Source: 66-474 sp035249175 (GTDB lineage Bacteria > Pseudomonadota > Gammaproteobacteria > Xanthomonadales > Rhodanobacteraceae). Taken from it: a stretch of 64,000 bases of DNA. Of this stretch, positions 55,576 to 64,000 are shown piece after piece. The stretch covers positions 1 to 64,000 of the forward strand of contig DATFGT010000015.1 of NCBI GenBank assembly GCA_035249175.1, in the 5' to 3' direction. Position numbers and translations under genes: made by a program. Numbering within the stretch: position 1 is the stretch's first letter; each line of letters starts with the position of its first letter. A model generated the notes under the pieces. It saw only the letters and a program-made list of their open reading frames with translations, was not told where the DNA came from and made no database searches.

Positions 55576-56727
55576 TCACGTGCTCAGGATCGGCGTAGGA
55601 CAGGTGCTCGCTTCGGCTCCTTCATCCCGCGCGTCGCGCCACTCCCAGCGCAATTCGGAAATCAGGTCGGAATTGCCGTGCCGATGAGGAAAGATGATCG
55701 CCCGGCGTGGGCTGATGCGCAAATCCATGCCGGGGCGCAGGCCGAGCGATGCGAGCTCTTCGCTGGCGATGTCGGCTTCGAGCGAGTGGTCCAGGGACGC
55801 GACGTGCAGGTCCAGGTGGGTCACGCTGCCGGCGAGATAGATGTGTCGCAAGCGCGCGTTCCATGCCGGCCGCGTTTCGTCGTGCTCCACGCACAGGTGC
55901 TCGGGCCGGATGTAGGCCATCGCGGCCGCATATCCGTCCGCCCATGGCGGCTTGGGCAATGACCACTCGGAAGCCGCGAGGCGACCGTGTCTGTAGAGGA
56001 GCGGTACCTTGCTCACCTTGCCGATGAACTCGCAGACGAACGGCGTGGCCGGATGCTGGTAGAGCGCTTCCGGCGTATCCACCTGCTCGATGCGGCCCTT
56101 GTTCATCACCGCGATCCGGTCGGCAAGTTCCAGCGCTTCTTCCTGGTCATGGGTGACGAAGATCGTGGTCAATCTCGACTCGTCGTGCAGCTCGCGCAGC
56201 CAGCGCCGCAGGGTTACGCGCACTTGCGCGTCCAGCGCACCGAACGGCTCGTCCAGCAGCAACAGGCCGGGCTCGACCGCCAGCGCGCGCGCCAGTGCCA
56301 CGCGCTGGCGCTGGCCACCGGAGAGTTGCGCGGGATAGCGGTCGCCGTGTTCTTCCAGTTGCACGCGCCGCAGCAGTTGCCGCACGCGTTCGGTGATTTC
56401 GCGCCGCCTGGGCCGTTTGCGCCACGGCCGCACGCGCAGGCCGAAGGCGATGTTTTCGCGCACGGAAAGATGACGGAACAGCGCATAGTGCTGGAACACC
56501 AGCCCGACGTTGCGCTTGCGCGCCGGCGCGGCGAGAAAGTCCGTGCCTTCGTGTTCGACGCTGCCGCCGTCGGGATAGTCCAGCCCGGCAAGGATCCGCA
56601 GCAACGTGGTCTTGCCGGAACCGGAAGGGCCGAGCAGCGCGACGAATTCGTCCGGCGCGATACTCAGGCTCACGTGATCCAGCGCGGCAAAACCGGTGAA
56701 GCGGCGGGTCAGGTTGCTGATCTGCAT
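55576..56727 (-). CDS. cysA: Sulfate/thiosulfate ABC transporter ATPase
   Basis: A 383-residue ABC ATPase with Walker A LLGPSGSGKTTLLRILAGL, Q-loop FQHYALFRHLSV, signature LSGGQRQRVALARAL and Walker B LLLLDEPFGALD. A C-terminal TOBE-like regulatory part follows (AYIRPEHLCVEH). The FRHLSVRENIAFGL sequence is typical of CysA. The ATG at 56727 follows the cysW stop by ten bases. It is last in the order sbp-cysT-cysW-cysA on the minus strand. Confidence 0.93.
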   Translation of the reverse strand: MQISNLTRRFTGFAALDHVSLSIAPDEFVALLGPSGSGKTTLLRILAGLDYPDGGSVEHEGTDFLAAPARKRNVGLVFQHYALFRHLSVRENIAFGLRVRPWRKRPRRREITERVRQLLRRVQLEEHGDRYPAQLSGGQRQRVALARALAVEPGLLLLDEPFGALDAQVRVTLRRWLRELHDESRLTTIFVTHDQEEALELADRIAVMNKGRIEQVDTPEALYQHPATPFVCEFIGKVSKVPLLYRHGRLAASEWSLPKPPWADGYAAAMAYIRPEHLCVEHDETRPAWNARLRHIYLAGSVTHLDLHVASLDHSLEADIASEELASLGLRPGMDLRISPRRAIIFPHRHGNSDLISELRWEWRDARDEGAEASTCPTPILST

Positions 56728-56737
56728 GGGTGAGCCC

Positions 56738-57601
56738 TCAATGTCCGCCGGGTGCGTGCGCGGCCAGCGCATCCGCGTAGCGCCACTCCAGCAGACTCTT
56801 GATCGCGAGCGTGACCAGCGCGAGCAGGGCCAGCAGGGAGGCGACCGCAAATGCCCCGACGTAGTCGTATTCGTTGTAGCGCATCTCCACTTCCAGCGGC
56901 ATCGTGGTGGTGAGGCCGCGGATGTGGCCGGACACGACGGAGACGGCGCCGAATTCGCCCATGGCACGCGCGTTGCACAACAGCACGCCGTACAGCAGCG
57001 CCCAGCGGATGTTCGGCAGCGTCACCCGGAAAAACATCTGCCAGCCGCTCGCGCCCAGCACGCGCGCGGCTTCGTCTTCCTCGGCGCCCTGCGATTGCAT
57101 CAGCGGAATCAATTCGCGGGCCACGAACGGCAGCGTCACGAACACAGTCGCCAGCACCAGGCCGGGCATGGCGAAGACGATCCTGATGCCGTGCGCTTCG
57201 AGCCACGGGCCGAACCAGCCCTGCGCGCCGAACATCAGCACGTAGATCAGACCGGAAATCACCGGCGACACCGAAAAGGGGATGTCGATGATCGTGCCCA
57301 GCAGCGCCTTGCCGGCGAACTGGAAACGCGCCATCAGCCAGGCGGCGGTCACTCCGAACACCAGGTTCAACGGTACCGCGATGCCGGCCACGAGCAGGGT
57401 CAGCAGGATCGCGGCGCGCGCTTCCGGCTGGGCGATGCTGGCGAGATACGCCGCAACACCCTGCCGCAAACCTTCCGCGAACACGACTGCGAGCGGGAAC
57501 AGCAGGAAAACCAGCAGGAATGCCATGGCGACCAGCACCAATGCCGCGTGCACCATGCGTCGCGGTCGTGCGCCCGGGCGCGAGAGCGCGATCGTGTTCA
57601 T
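56738..57601 (-). CDS. cysW: Sulfate ABC transporter permease CysW
   Basis: A 287-residue inner-membrane permease with about six helices. DIPFSVSPVISGLIYVLMFG, FVTLPFVARELIPLMQSQGA and the EAA loop EEDEAARVLGASGWQMFFRV are standard for CysW. ARAMGEFGAVSVVSGHIRGL is the conserved sulfate-permease motif. The start overlaps the cysT stop by four bases. Confidence 0.94.
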   Translation of the reverse strand: MNTIALSRPGARPRRMVHAALVLVAMAFLLVFLLFPLAVVFAEGLRQGVAAYLASIAQPEARAAILLTLLVAGIAVPLNLVFGVTAAWLMARFQFAGKALLGTIIDIPFSVSPVISGLIYVLMFGAQGWFGPWLEAHGIRIVFAMPGLVLATVFVTLPFVARELIPLMQSQGAEEDEAARVLGASGWQMFFRVTLPNIRWALLYGVLLCNARAMGEFGAVSVVSGHIRGLTTTMPLEVEMRYNEYDYVGAFAVASLLALLALVTLAIKSLLEWRYADALAAHAPGGH

Positions 57602-58422
57602 GCGGGTGCCTCTGCCCAGCGCCCGCTCCAACGCTGCAGGTACGAGATCAGGATCAGCAGCACAAACGAGAACGCCAGCATGATCACGGCCAGCGCGGCC
57701 GCGCCCGCGTAGTCGAACTGCTCCAGCTTCTGCACAATCAGCAGCGGTGCGATTTCCGAACGCATCGGGATATTGCCGGCGATGAAGATCACCGAGCCGT
57801 ACTCGCCAGCCGCGCGCGCGAGCGCCAGCGCGAAGCCGGTCAGGAGGGCGGGCGCGAGCATCGGGAGCAGCACGCGGGTGAAGGTCTGCCACCGCCGCGC
57901 ACCGAGGCTTTCGGCGGCTTCCTCGATCTCGCGGTCGAGATTTTCCAGCACCGGCTGCAGCGTGCGCACCACGAACGGGAATCCGACGAACGCCATCGCG
58001 ATCAGCACGCCCTGCGGCGCGTAGGCGATCCGGATATCCACGAGCGCGAACCAGCGGCCCAGCCAGCCGTTGGGTGCATACAGTGCGGTGAGTGCGATAC
58101 CCGCCACCGCCGTGGGCATCGCGAATGGAAGATCGATGAATGCGTCCAGCAGTCGCCGTCCCGGGAAGCGGTAGCGCACCAGCACCCAGGCGACCAGCAA
58201 TCCAGCCGCCGCGTCCAGCAGCGCGGCAAGCAGCGCCCCGCCGAATGACAATTTCAGGGCGGCGATCACACGCGGCGACGAAAGCAGGTGCAGCCATGCC
58301 TGGCCGCCCGCGCCGCTCGCCTTCCACGCCAGCGCGGCGAGCGGCAGCAGCACGATCAGCCCCAGATAGCTCAGCGTCAATCCGAGGCTCAATCCGAAAC
58401 CAGGCAGAACGCGTCGGCGCAT
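57598..58422 (-). CDS. cysT: Sulfate ABC transporter permease CysT (CysU)
   Basis: A 274-residue permease beginning VLPGFGLSLGLTLSYLGLIV, the typical CysT start. DLPFAMPTAVAGIALTALYA, the EAA loop REIEEAAESLGARRWQTFTR and ARAAGEYGSVIFIAGNIPMR follow. It partners CysW to form the membrane channel. Three bases separate its start from the sbp stop. Confidence 0.94.
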   Translation of the reverse strand: MRRRVLPGFGLSLGLTLSYLGLIVLLPLAALAWKASGAGGQAWLHLLSSPRVIAALKLSFGGALLAALLDAAAGLLVAWVLVRYRFPGRRLLDAFIDLPFAMPTAVAGIALTALYAPNGWLGRWFALVDIRIAYAPQGVLIAMAFVGFPFVVRTLQPVLENLDREIEEAAESLGARRWQTFTRVLLPMLAPALLTGFALALARAAGEYGSVIFIAGNIPMRSEIAPLLIVQKLEQFDYAGAAALAVIMLAFSFVLLILISYLQRWSGRWAEAPA

Positions 58423-58425
58423 GGC

Positions 58426-59424
58426 TCAACCGCCCGGCCCGATCTGGTCGAAGACGCCGCCGTCGGTGAAGAATTTCGCCTGCACCTGGCGCCAGTCGCC
58501 GAACATTTCCCGGATGGTGAAGGTCTTCACCTTGGGAAATTGCGCCGCGTATTTCGCCATCACCTGCGGCGAGCGCGGGCGGTAGAAATGCTTCGCTTCC
58601 AGTTCCTGTCCCTGCGGCGAATACAGGAATTTCAGGTACGCCTCGGCGACCGCGCGCGTGTGGTGCTTGTCCACGTTCGCGTCGATCACGGCGACGGGGG
58701 GTTCCGCGACGATACTGAGCGACGGCACCATGATCTCGAAGCTGCCTTTGCCCAGTTCGCGCTGGGCCAGCAATGCTTCGTTCTCCCACGCCAGCAGCAC
58801 GTCGCCCATCCCGCGCTGCACGAACGTGTTGGTCGCGCCGCGCGCGCCGGTGTCCAGCACCGGAACGTGCTGGTACAGCGCCTTGACGAACGCGCGCGCC
58901 TTCGCCTCGTTGCCGCCGGGCTGCTTCAAGGCATAACCCCAGGCGGCGAGAAAATTCCAGCGCGCGCCACCGGAGGTCTTCGGGTTAGGCGTGATCACCT
59001 GCACGCCGGGGCGGATCAGGTCGGCCCAGTCCCTGATCTTCTTCGGATTGCCCTTGCGTACGAGAAAAACGATCGTCGAAGTGCAGGGCGCGGAATTGTC
59101 CGGCAAGCGCTGTTGCCAGTTCTTCGCGATCAGGCCGCGATCGGCCAGCGTGTCCAGGTCATAAGCGAGCGCGAGCGTGGCTACGTCGCCCGGCAAGCCG
59201 TCGGCGATCGCGCGCGCCTGCTTGCCGGAGCCGTCGTGAGACATCCGGATCGTGACCGTGTCGCCGTGTTGCGCTTTCCATTGCGCGGCGAACGCCGCAT
59301 TGACGTCGCGATAGAGCTCGCGTGTCGGATCGTAGGAGACGTTGAGCAAGGTCACGCCGCTTGCCGTGGCGAGCAACGGCGCAACGAGGGAGAAGCAGGC
59401 GAACAGCAGCGCGATGCGTTTCAT
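58426..59424 (-). CDS. sbp: Sulfate-binding periplasmic protein
   Basis: A 332-residue protein. The signal peptide is MKRIALLFACFSLVAPLLAT, followed by the family landmarks LLNVSYDPTRELYRDVNAAF, SHDGSGKQARAIADGLPGDV, NSAPCTSTIVFLVRKGNPKK and VITPNPKTSGGARWNFLAAW. It feeds sulfate or thiosulfate to CysTWA. It is first of the transporter genes, 234 bases downstream of a porin gene on the same strand. Confidence 0.94.
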   Translation of the reverse strand: MKRIALLFACFSLVAPLLATASGVTLLNVSYDPTRELYRDVNAAFAAQWKAQHGDTVTIRMSHDGSGKQARAIADGLPGDVATLALAYDLDTLADRGLIAKNWQQRLPDNSAPCTSTIVFLVRKGNPKKIRDWADLIRPGVQVITPNPKTSGGARWNFLAAWGYALKQPGGNEAKARAFVKALYQHVPVLDTGARGATNTFVQRGMGDVLLAWENEALLAQRELGKGSFEIMVPSLSIVAEPPVAVIDANVDKHHTRAVAEAYLKFLYSPQGQELEAKHFYRPRSPQVMAKYAAQFPKVKTFTIREMFGDWRQVQAKFFTDGGVFDQIGPGG

Positions 59425-59658
59425 GGTGACATCCCTGCATCACGAAGTGGAAAGGCCCGCTTGATGCGCGCTGCATGATTGCAGCCGGCAATCAGGGCCT
59501 CAGAACTCCTGAAAACTACTCCAGCATGGCGAGAGTTAAGGACGCGCTAGGGATTCGTTCCCCCGGTAATGCGGATGCGATGTTCCACGAATCACGCTTT
59601 CCGGCGGCGCCGGCAAAGGCGCCGGGCGATTCGGGTGACGTTAACCGCTGGGCACCAA

Positions 59659-60858
59659 TCAGAATTTCACCTCGCCCCACGCGCCGAACTCGCGGGATCG
59701 GGTGTTGGTCTTGCTGTCGTCCTTCAGAAGCTCGTGCTTGTACGCGAGCGCCATGCGCACGCCTTCCGTCACGGGGAAGGCAACACCGAAGTTGTAATAG
59801 GTGTCTTGCAGGCTTGGGCTGATATCCCTGCTGGGCCGGACCCGGTCGTAACGCGCGAAGATCGAAGCCGGACCGAAGTCGTAGCTGCTCCACAGCGACC
59901 AGCCGTCGGCCGTGTCGGTTGCCGGCGTCAGCACGTTGTTCCAGTTGCTGGCACGGAAATATTCGCCGCCGAGCCGGAGCCCACCTCCGCGGTAGGCAAT
60001 CATCGCGTCATAGCGATGCGCGTCATGGAGCGCCGGCGTGTTGTGCGTATTCTTGCCGAGATCGCCGCTGTAACCCCCGACGCCGATCATCACGCTCTTG
60101 ATCGGCTGGAAGCCGACACGGCCCTCGAAGTCCACGCTGTCGGAGCGGGTTGGATTCTTGTAACCACCGCCGTTGATCATGGACGCCTGGTAGTTGAACA
60201 TGCCGCTGTCGCCGAGCAGGTGTACGCCCCAATCCGCCGAGCTGCCGAACTTGGTTCGATCCACGACGGTGCTCTCGACGAAGCGGTAGCCGTACCAGTC
60301 TTCCACGAACGGAATCCATGCCATGCCGGCCGACCCGACCCGTAGCGTAGTGAGTTTCGAGAATGTGCCCTGGAGATAGGCCTTCTTGACGAACAACTGG
60401 GTCTCGCCATCCACACTGCTGTAGTTGAAATCGGTCGTCAGGTTGGCCGACCAAATATCGTTGAAGGTGTGGTCTACCGTGAGGTAGAAACGCTTCACGT
60501 CCAGCCCGGGGCCGGAGGCGTCGGTCTTCGCGCCATTTTTGGTCTGGTCGATGTTGGTGAAATCCATGAATGCCGTGCCGCCTACTCTTGTGTTGCTGGC
60601 CCAGGCGTCGGGCGCGGGTTGCGCAGGCTTGGCCTGCTGCTGATTCATCGCCCCTATGTTCTGCTGCGTGCTGATATCGCCTGGCTGCCCGTGCGAGCGC
60701 CGCTCCAACTCGTTCACTTTCGCTTGCAACACCGCGAGCTGCTGCTTCAGTTGTGCGATTTCGGCAGCCTCATTCGATTGCGCCAAGGCGGGCGTCGTCA
60801 GGGTGACCCCGCTGCCCAATACGAGCGCGACGGCTACGGCGAGAACTCTGGATTTCAT
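59659..60858 (-). CDS. OprO/OprP-type (phosphate-selective) porin
   Basis: A 399-residue outer-membrane protein. The signal peptide ends ALAQS. A coiled-coil trimerisation stretch (EIAQLKQQLAVLQAKVNELE) comes next, and then a beta-barrel with alternating aromatic strands (RFYLTVDHTFNDIWSANLTT) ending in the C-terminal Phe (GAWGEVKF) recognised by the Bam machinery. The fold matches the OprO/OprP family. Phosphate selectivity is supported by the PHO box upstream, not by residues I can verify. Confidence 0.85.
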   Translation of the reverse strand: MKSRVLAVAVALVLGSGVTLTTPALAQSNEAAEIAQLKQQLAVLQAKVNELERRSHGQPGDISTQQNIGAMNQQQAKPAQPAPDAWASNTRVGGTAFMDFTNIDQTKNGAKTDASGPGLDVKRFYLTVDHTFNDIWSANLTTDFNYSSVDGETQLFVKKAYLQGTFSKLTTLRVGSAGMAWIPFVEDWYGYRFVESTVVDRTKFGSSADWGVHLLGDSGMFNYQASMINGGGYKNPTRSDSVDFEGRVGFQPIKSVMIGVGGYSGDLGKNTHNTPALHDAHRYDAMIAYRGGGLRLGGEYFRASNWNNVLTPATDTADGWSLWSSYDFGPASIFARYDRVRPSRDISPSLQDTYYNFGVAFPVTEGVRMALAYKHELLKDDSKTNTRSREFGAWGEVKF

Positions 60859-60954
60859 GGTGATCTCCGCTGCGGTTGAGGTGCGCCCCGAAAAAAGTCA
60901 TGGTCGGGGCTGCGCCAAGGTGCGAGGCGTTGGTTGCACAGGGATACACGTTGG

Positions 60955-60972
60955 ATGACAGAACGAAGACAG
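60955..60972 (-). promoter_or_regulatory. PHO box upstream of the porin gene
   Basis: On the minus strand, CTGTCTT-CGTT-CTGTCAT gives two PhoB half-sites with 11-base spacing, 97 bases upstream of the porin ATG. A weak -10 (TATCCC) follows about eight bases later. Confidence 0.75.
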
Positions 60973-61043
60973 CAGGTTGAGGACGTTGCGGCAGCCGCCG
61001 CCAGCAGGGGGCGCATGTTCTACCAGCGTGCGCGTTAAAAGCT

Positions 61044-61553
61044 CATGCCGCGCGGCGCAATGCATCGTCGACAACGACGACGCGCTGGATTCGCAGGAAC
61101 GCCGTATCAGCCAGGATGTCTTGCGGCTGCTGGCGCTGCGTCAGCCGATGGCGCGGGACCTGCGCGAAGTCCTCGCGGCGTTGCGGATCGCGTCGGACAT
61201 CGAGCGCATCGGCGACTATGCGGCGAATGTCGCGAAACGCTCGATGACCTTGAACCTTTCGGCACCGGTGCCACTGGTCGCAGGCCTGTCCGCACTGGCA
61301 GAAGTGGCCGACGAAATGGTGCGCGACGTGCTGGACGCCTACCGCCGCCGCCGCACGCGTGGTATGGGAGCGCGACAACCAACTCGACACCCTGTACACG
61401 GGCCTGTTTCGCGAACTGCTCACCCACATGATGGAAGACCCGCGCAGCATCACCGCCTGCTCGCACCTGTTGTTCATCGCCAAGAACATCGAGCGCATCG
61501 GCGATCACGCCACCAATATCGCCGAGAACGTGTGGTTCGTGGTGGAAGGGTGA
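61044..61553 (+). pseudogene. phoU: phoU, 5'-truncated and frameshifted
   Basis: One frame reads IVDNDDALDSQERRISQDVL, LRLLALRQPMARDLREVLAA and RIASDIERIGDYAANVAKRS, which is the first PhoU repeat. Near 61350 the frame shifts and VWERDNQLDTLYTGLFRELL, ITACSHLLFIAKNIERIGDH and ATNIAENVWFVVEG complete the second repeat. About the first 50-60 residues of PhoU are missing, along with a few codons at the shift. No start site is found. It lies beside the PHO-box porin without any pst genes. Confidence 0.85.
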
Positions 61554-61765
61554 CTCAGACTGACGATGTGGCGCGCAGGAGCACGCCCGAACGCTGCAGG
61601 CGGCCCGAAGAATGAGCGCCATGGATGGCGCGAATGGCGGCCGCCCAAGGATGTGCGCGCCAGCGATCGCCACAGGGTTGCATGCTCGCGCAGCTGAAGC
61701 CTGACCGGTGCTTGGCGCGCGCGCCCGGTTGCGGTAGAACGGTGCTTTCCAATCACGGAGTCATC

Positions 61766-62269
61766 GTGAAAACCGTTCCCGATGATGCTGTGTTGCGCAA
61801 GCAGGCCGAACAAGTCGCCGAAACCTTGCACGCGAGTGGCGAAATGCTGGCGACCGCCGAATCCTGCACCGGCGGTTGGATCGCGAAAGCGTGCACGGAT
61901 CTGGCGGGCAGTTCGGAATGGTTCGAATCCGCGGTGGTGACCTACAGCAACCGCGCCAAGCAGGCACTGCTGGGCGTCACCCCGGCGACGCTGGAAAAAC
62001 ACGGGGCAGTCAGCCGCGAATGCGCGTTGGAAATGGTGGCGGGCGTGCTGGCGCGCTTCGACGCGAACGTGGCGGTGGCTGTCACCGGCATCGCGGGCCC
62101 CGGCGGCGGCACGCCGGAGAAGCCCGTCGGCACGGTCTGGATCGCATGGCAGCGGCGTGGCCACGAGGCGCGGGTGGAATGTTTCGGATTCGATGGCAAC
62201 CGCGATGCCGTGCGCCGACAGACCGTTGTCGTCGCCCTGGAAGGCATTCGGATGATTCTGCGCGCGTAG
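61766..62269 (+). CDS. pncC: Nicotinamide-nucleotide amidase PncC (CinA C-terminal domain)
   Basis: A 167-residue stand-alone CinA-C domain that deamidates NMN to nicotinate mononucleotide. ATAESCTGGWIAKACTDLAG, VVTYSNRAKQALLGV and VAVTGIAGPGGGTPEKPVGT are diagnostic. The start is GTG 61766 with GGAG five bases upstream; longer frames add unrelated residues. It lies just before recA, as in many gammaproteobacteria. Confidence 0.93.
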   Translation: MKTVPDDAVLRKQAEQVAETLHASGEMLATAESCTGGWIAKACTDLAGSSEWFESAVVTYSNRAKQALLGVTPATLEKHGAVSRECALEMVAGVLARFDANVAVAVTGIAGPGGGTPEKPVGTVWIAWQRRGHEARVECFGFDGNRDAVRRQTVVVALEGIRMILRA

Positions 62270-62459
62270 CTGCAGGATCTGCGGTGCGGGATGCATCGCG
62301 CCATAGGAAAGTGCTTACGGAATGATGCGGCTTGCGCCGCTGTTCGCAAGCCGGCGGTGTGAAATAATGGCGACGTCTTCCGGTTCCCTCAGGTCTCAAC
62401 CCGTGAGAACCGACCCCGCGATACTTCGCTTCACGCACAATCCGTCTGAGGAATACGCA

Positions 62460-63500
<1,041 letters not shown>

Positions 63501-63510
63501 ATGGCCAGGT

Positions 63511-63543
63511 AGCCCGGATGGAGCAAAGCGAAATCCGGGACGC
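63511..63543. repeat. REP-like element between recA and recX
   Basis: GTAGCCCGGATGGAGCAAAG followed by CGAAATCCGGGACG is the known intergenic repeat type in which CCCGGAT and ATCCGGG form the stem. It lies in the 94-base gap before recX. Confidence 0.55.
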
Positions 63544-63594
63544 CGGCAACAAGAGGTCGGTTCCGGGGTCCATGGCTGCGCACGCGACACTGCG

Positions 63595-64000
63595 ATGAAG
63601 CGCAAGCGAGACACGCGTGGCGACAGGCCGGAGCGGAGTGCTTACGACCGTGCGCTCGGCATGCTCGCCCGTCGTGAATACTCGCAGCGCGAGCTGCGCG
63701 CGCGGCTCGAACGCGCCGGTTGTGACGAGGACGAATCGGAGTCGGCGCTACGCACGCTGCAAAAGCAGCAATACCAGGACGACGATCGCTTCGGTGAAAT
63801 GATCGTGCGGGCGCGGGTGGGGCAGGGCTACGGACCCACCCGCATCCGAGCCGAGTTGCGTTCGCATGGACTGACCGACGCCGCGATTCGCGCGCTGCTC
63901 GATGGCGCGGACGCCGATTGGGAAACTTCGGCGATGGCGCAACTGCGCAAGAAGTACGGCAACAAGCCCGCCGCCGATCACGCCGAACGCGGCAAGCGCG
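63595..64000 (+). CDS. recX: Regulatory protein RecX (partial, runs off the window)
   Basis: The first 135 codons are visible. After a basic leader (MKRKRDTRGDRPERSAYDRA) comes the RecX helical repeat start LGMLARREYSQRELRARLER, then DDDRFGEMIVRARVGQGYGP and ELRSHGLTDAAIRALLDG. RecX binds RecA filaments and blocks their extension. Position directly after recA supports the call. Confidence 0.92.
   Translation, partial: MKRKRDTRGDRPERSAYDRALGMLARREYSQRELRARLERAGCDEDESESALRTLQKQQYQDDDRFGEMIVRARVGQGYGPTRIRAELRSHGLTDAAIRALLDGADADWETSAMAQLRKKYGNKPAADHAERGKR

Noticed and set aside
62270..62459. LexA (SOS) box upstream of recA
   Set aside because: No CTGT-N8-ACAG or TTAGTA-type palindrome could be found; regulation may use a lineage-specific operator that I cannot recognise.

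Overview
The window is GC-rich, densely coded chromosomal DNA of a gammaproteobacterium, most likely Xanthomonadales (Lysobacterales) and probably Rhodanobacteraceae. The grounds are a DksA with a long lysine/alanine-rich N-terminal tail and a degenerate zinc finger, a very large NAD-dependent glutamate dehydrogenase, a FimX-type c-di-GMP protein, the ubiG-mupP gene order, and integron cassette sites. Family placement is inference from gene content.

Left edge (1-3050): accessory DNA. Three promoterless gene cassettes, each ending in an attC recombination site, lie head to tail. They encode a HEPN-like protein, a small four-helix membrane protein and an unknown 184-aa protein. The array is flanked by an IS3-family remnant and by a frameshifted IS110/IS1111-type transposase remnant, and the attC site is broken at both flanks. 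The second IS remnant abuts a truncated maltose O-acetyltransferase gene. No integron integrase is in view.

3128-6632 is the core ffh, rpsP-rimM-trmD-rplS cluster with a clear terminator. 6941-12127 holds an aldo/keto reductase and an RND efflux pump with its adaptor but no outer-membrane channel. 12203-12470 is the decayed end of a diguanylate cyclase gene. 12601-17541 is NAD-glutamate dehydrogenase. 17840-19824 is an island of small stress/envelope genes (DUF883-like, DUF1328, three CsbD-like paralogues, a proline-rich peptide), divergent from a triple-PAS LuxR-type regulator. Next come nadK, fimX, and epmB facing efp.

26496-31296 is a tightly overlapping operon: mtaD, a YciI-like gene, ubiG, mupP, a squalene-synthase-like gene and folE2. 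It converges on yidD-pyrC. 33013-39949 carries dksA, lon, hupB, tRNA-Val(TAC) and ppiD, with the lon-hupB-ppiD order known from enterics. 40052-50302 contains a small exported protein, phaB, gluQ, an OPT transporter, htpG-hslR, an amino-acid permease divergent from ddaH, and a receiver-domain protein.

50344-64000 has mutS, phoB-phoR (PHO box upstream; PhoR without membrane anchor), a DUF1232 gene, a sulfate ABC transporter (cysA, cysW, cysT, sbp), an OprO/OprP-type porin with its own PHO box, a broken phoU, pncC, recA and the start of recX. Phosphate sensing is the main regulatory theme here. One PhoB-controlled promoter precedes a porin followed in the same direction by the sulfate transporter, and the phoU copy next to it is dead.

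Several palindromic elements recur between genes, and one palindromic insert lies in frame inside mutS.
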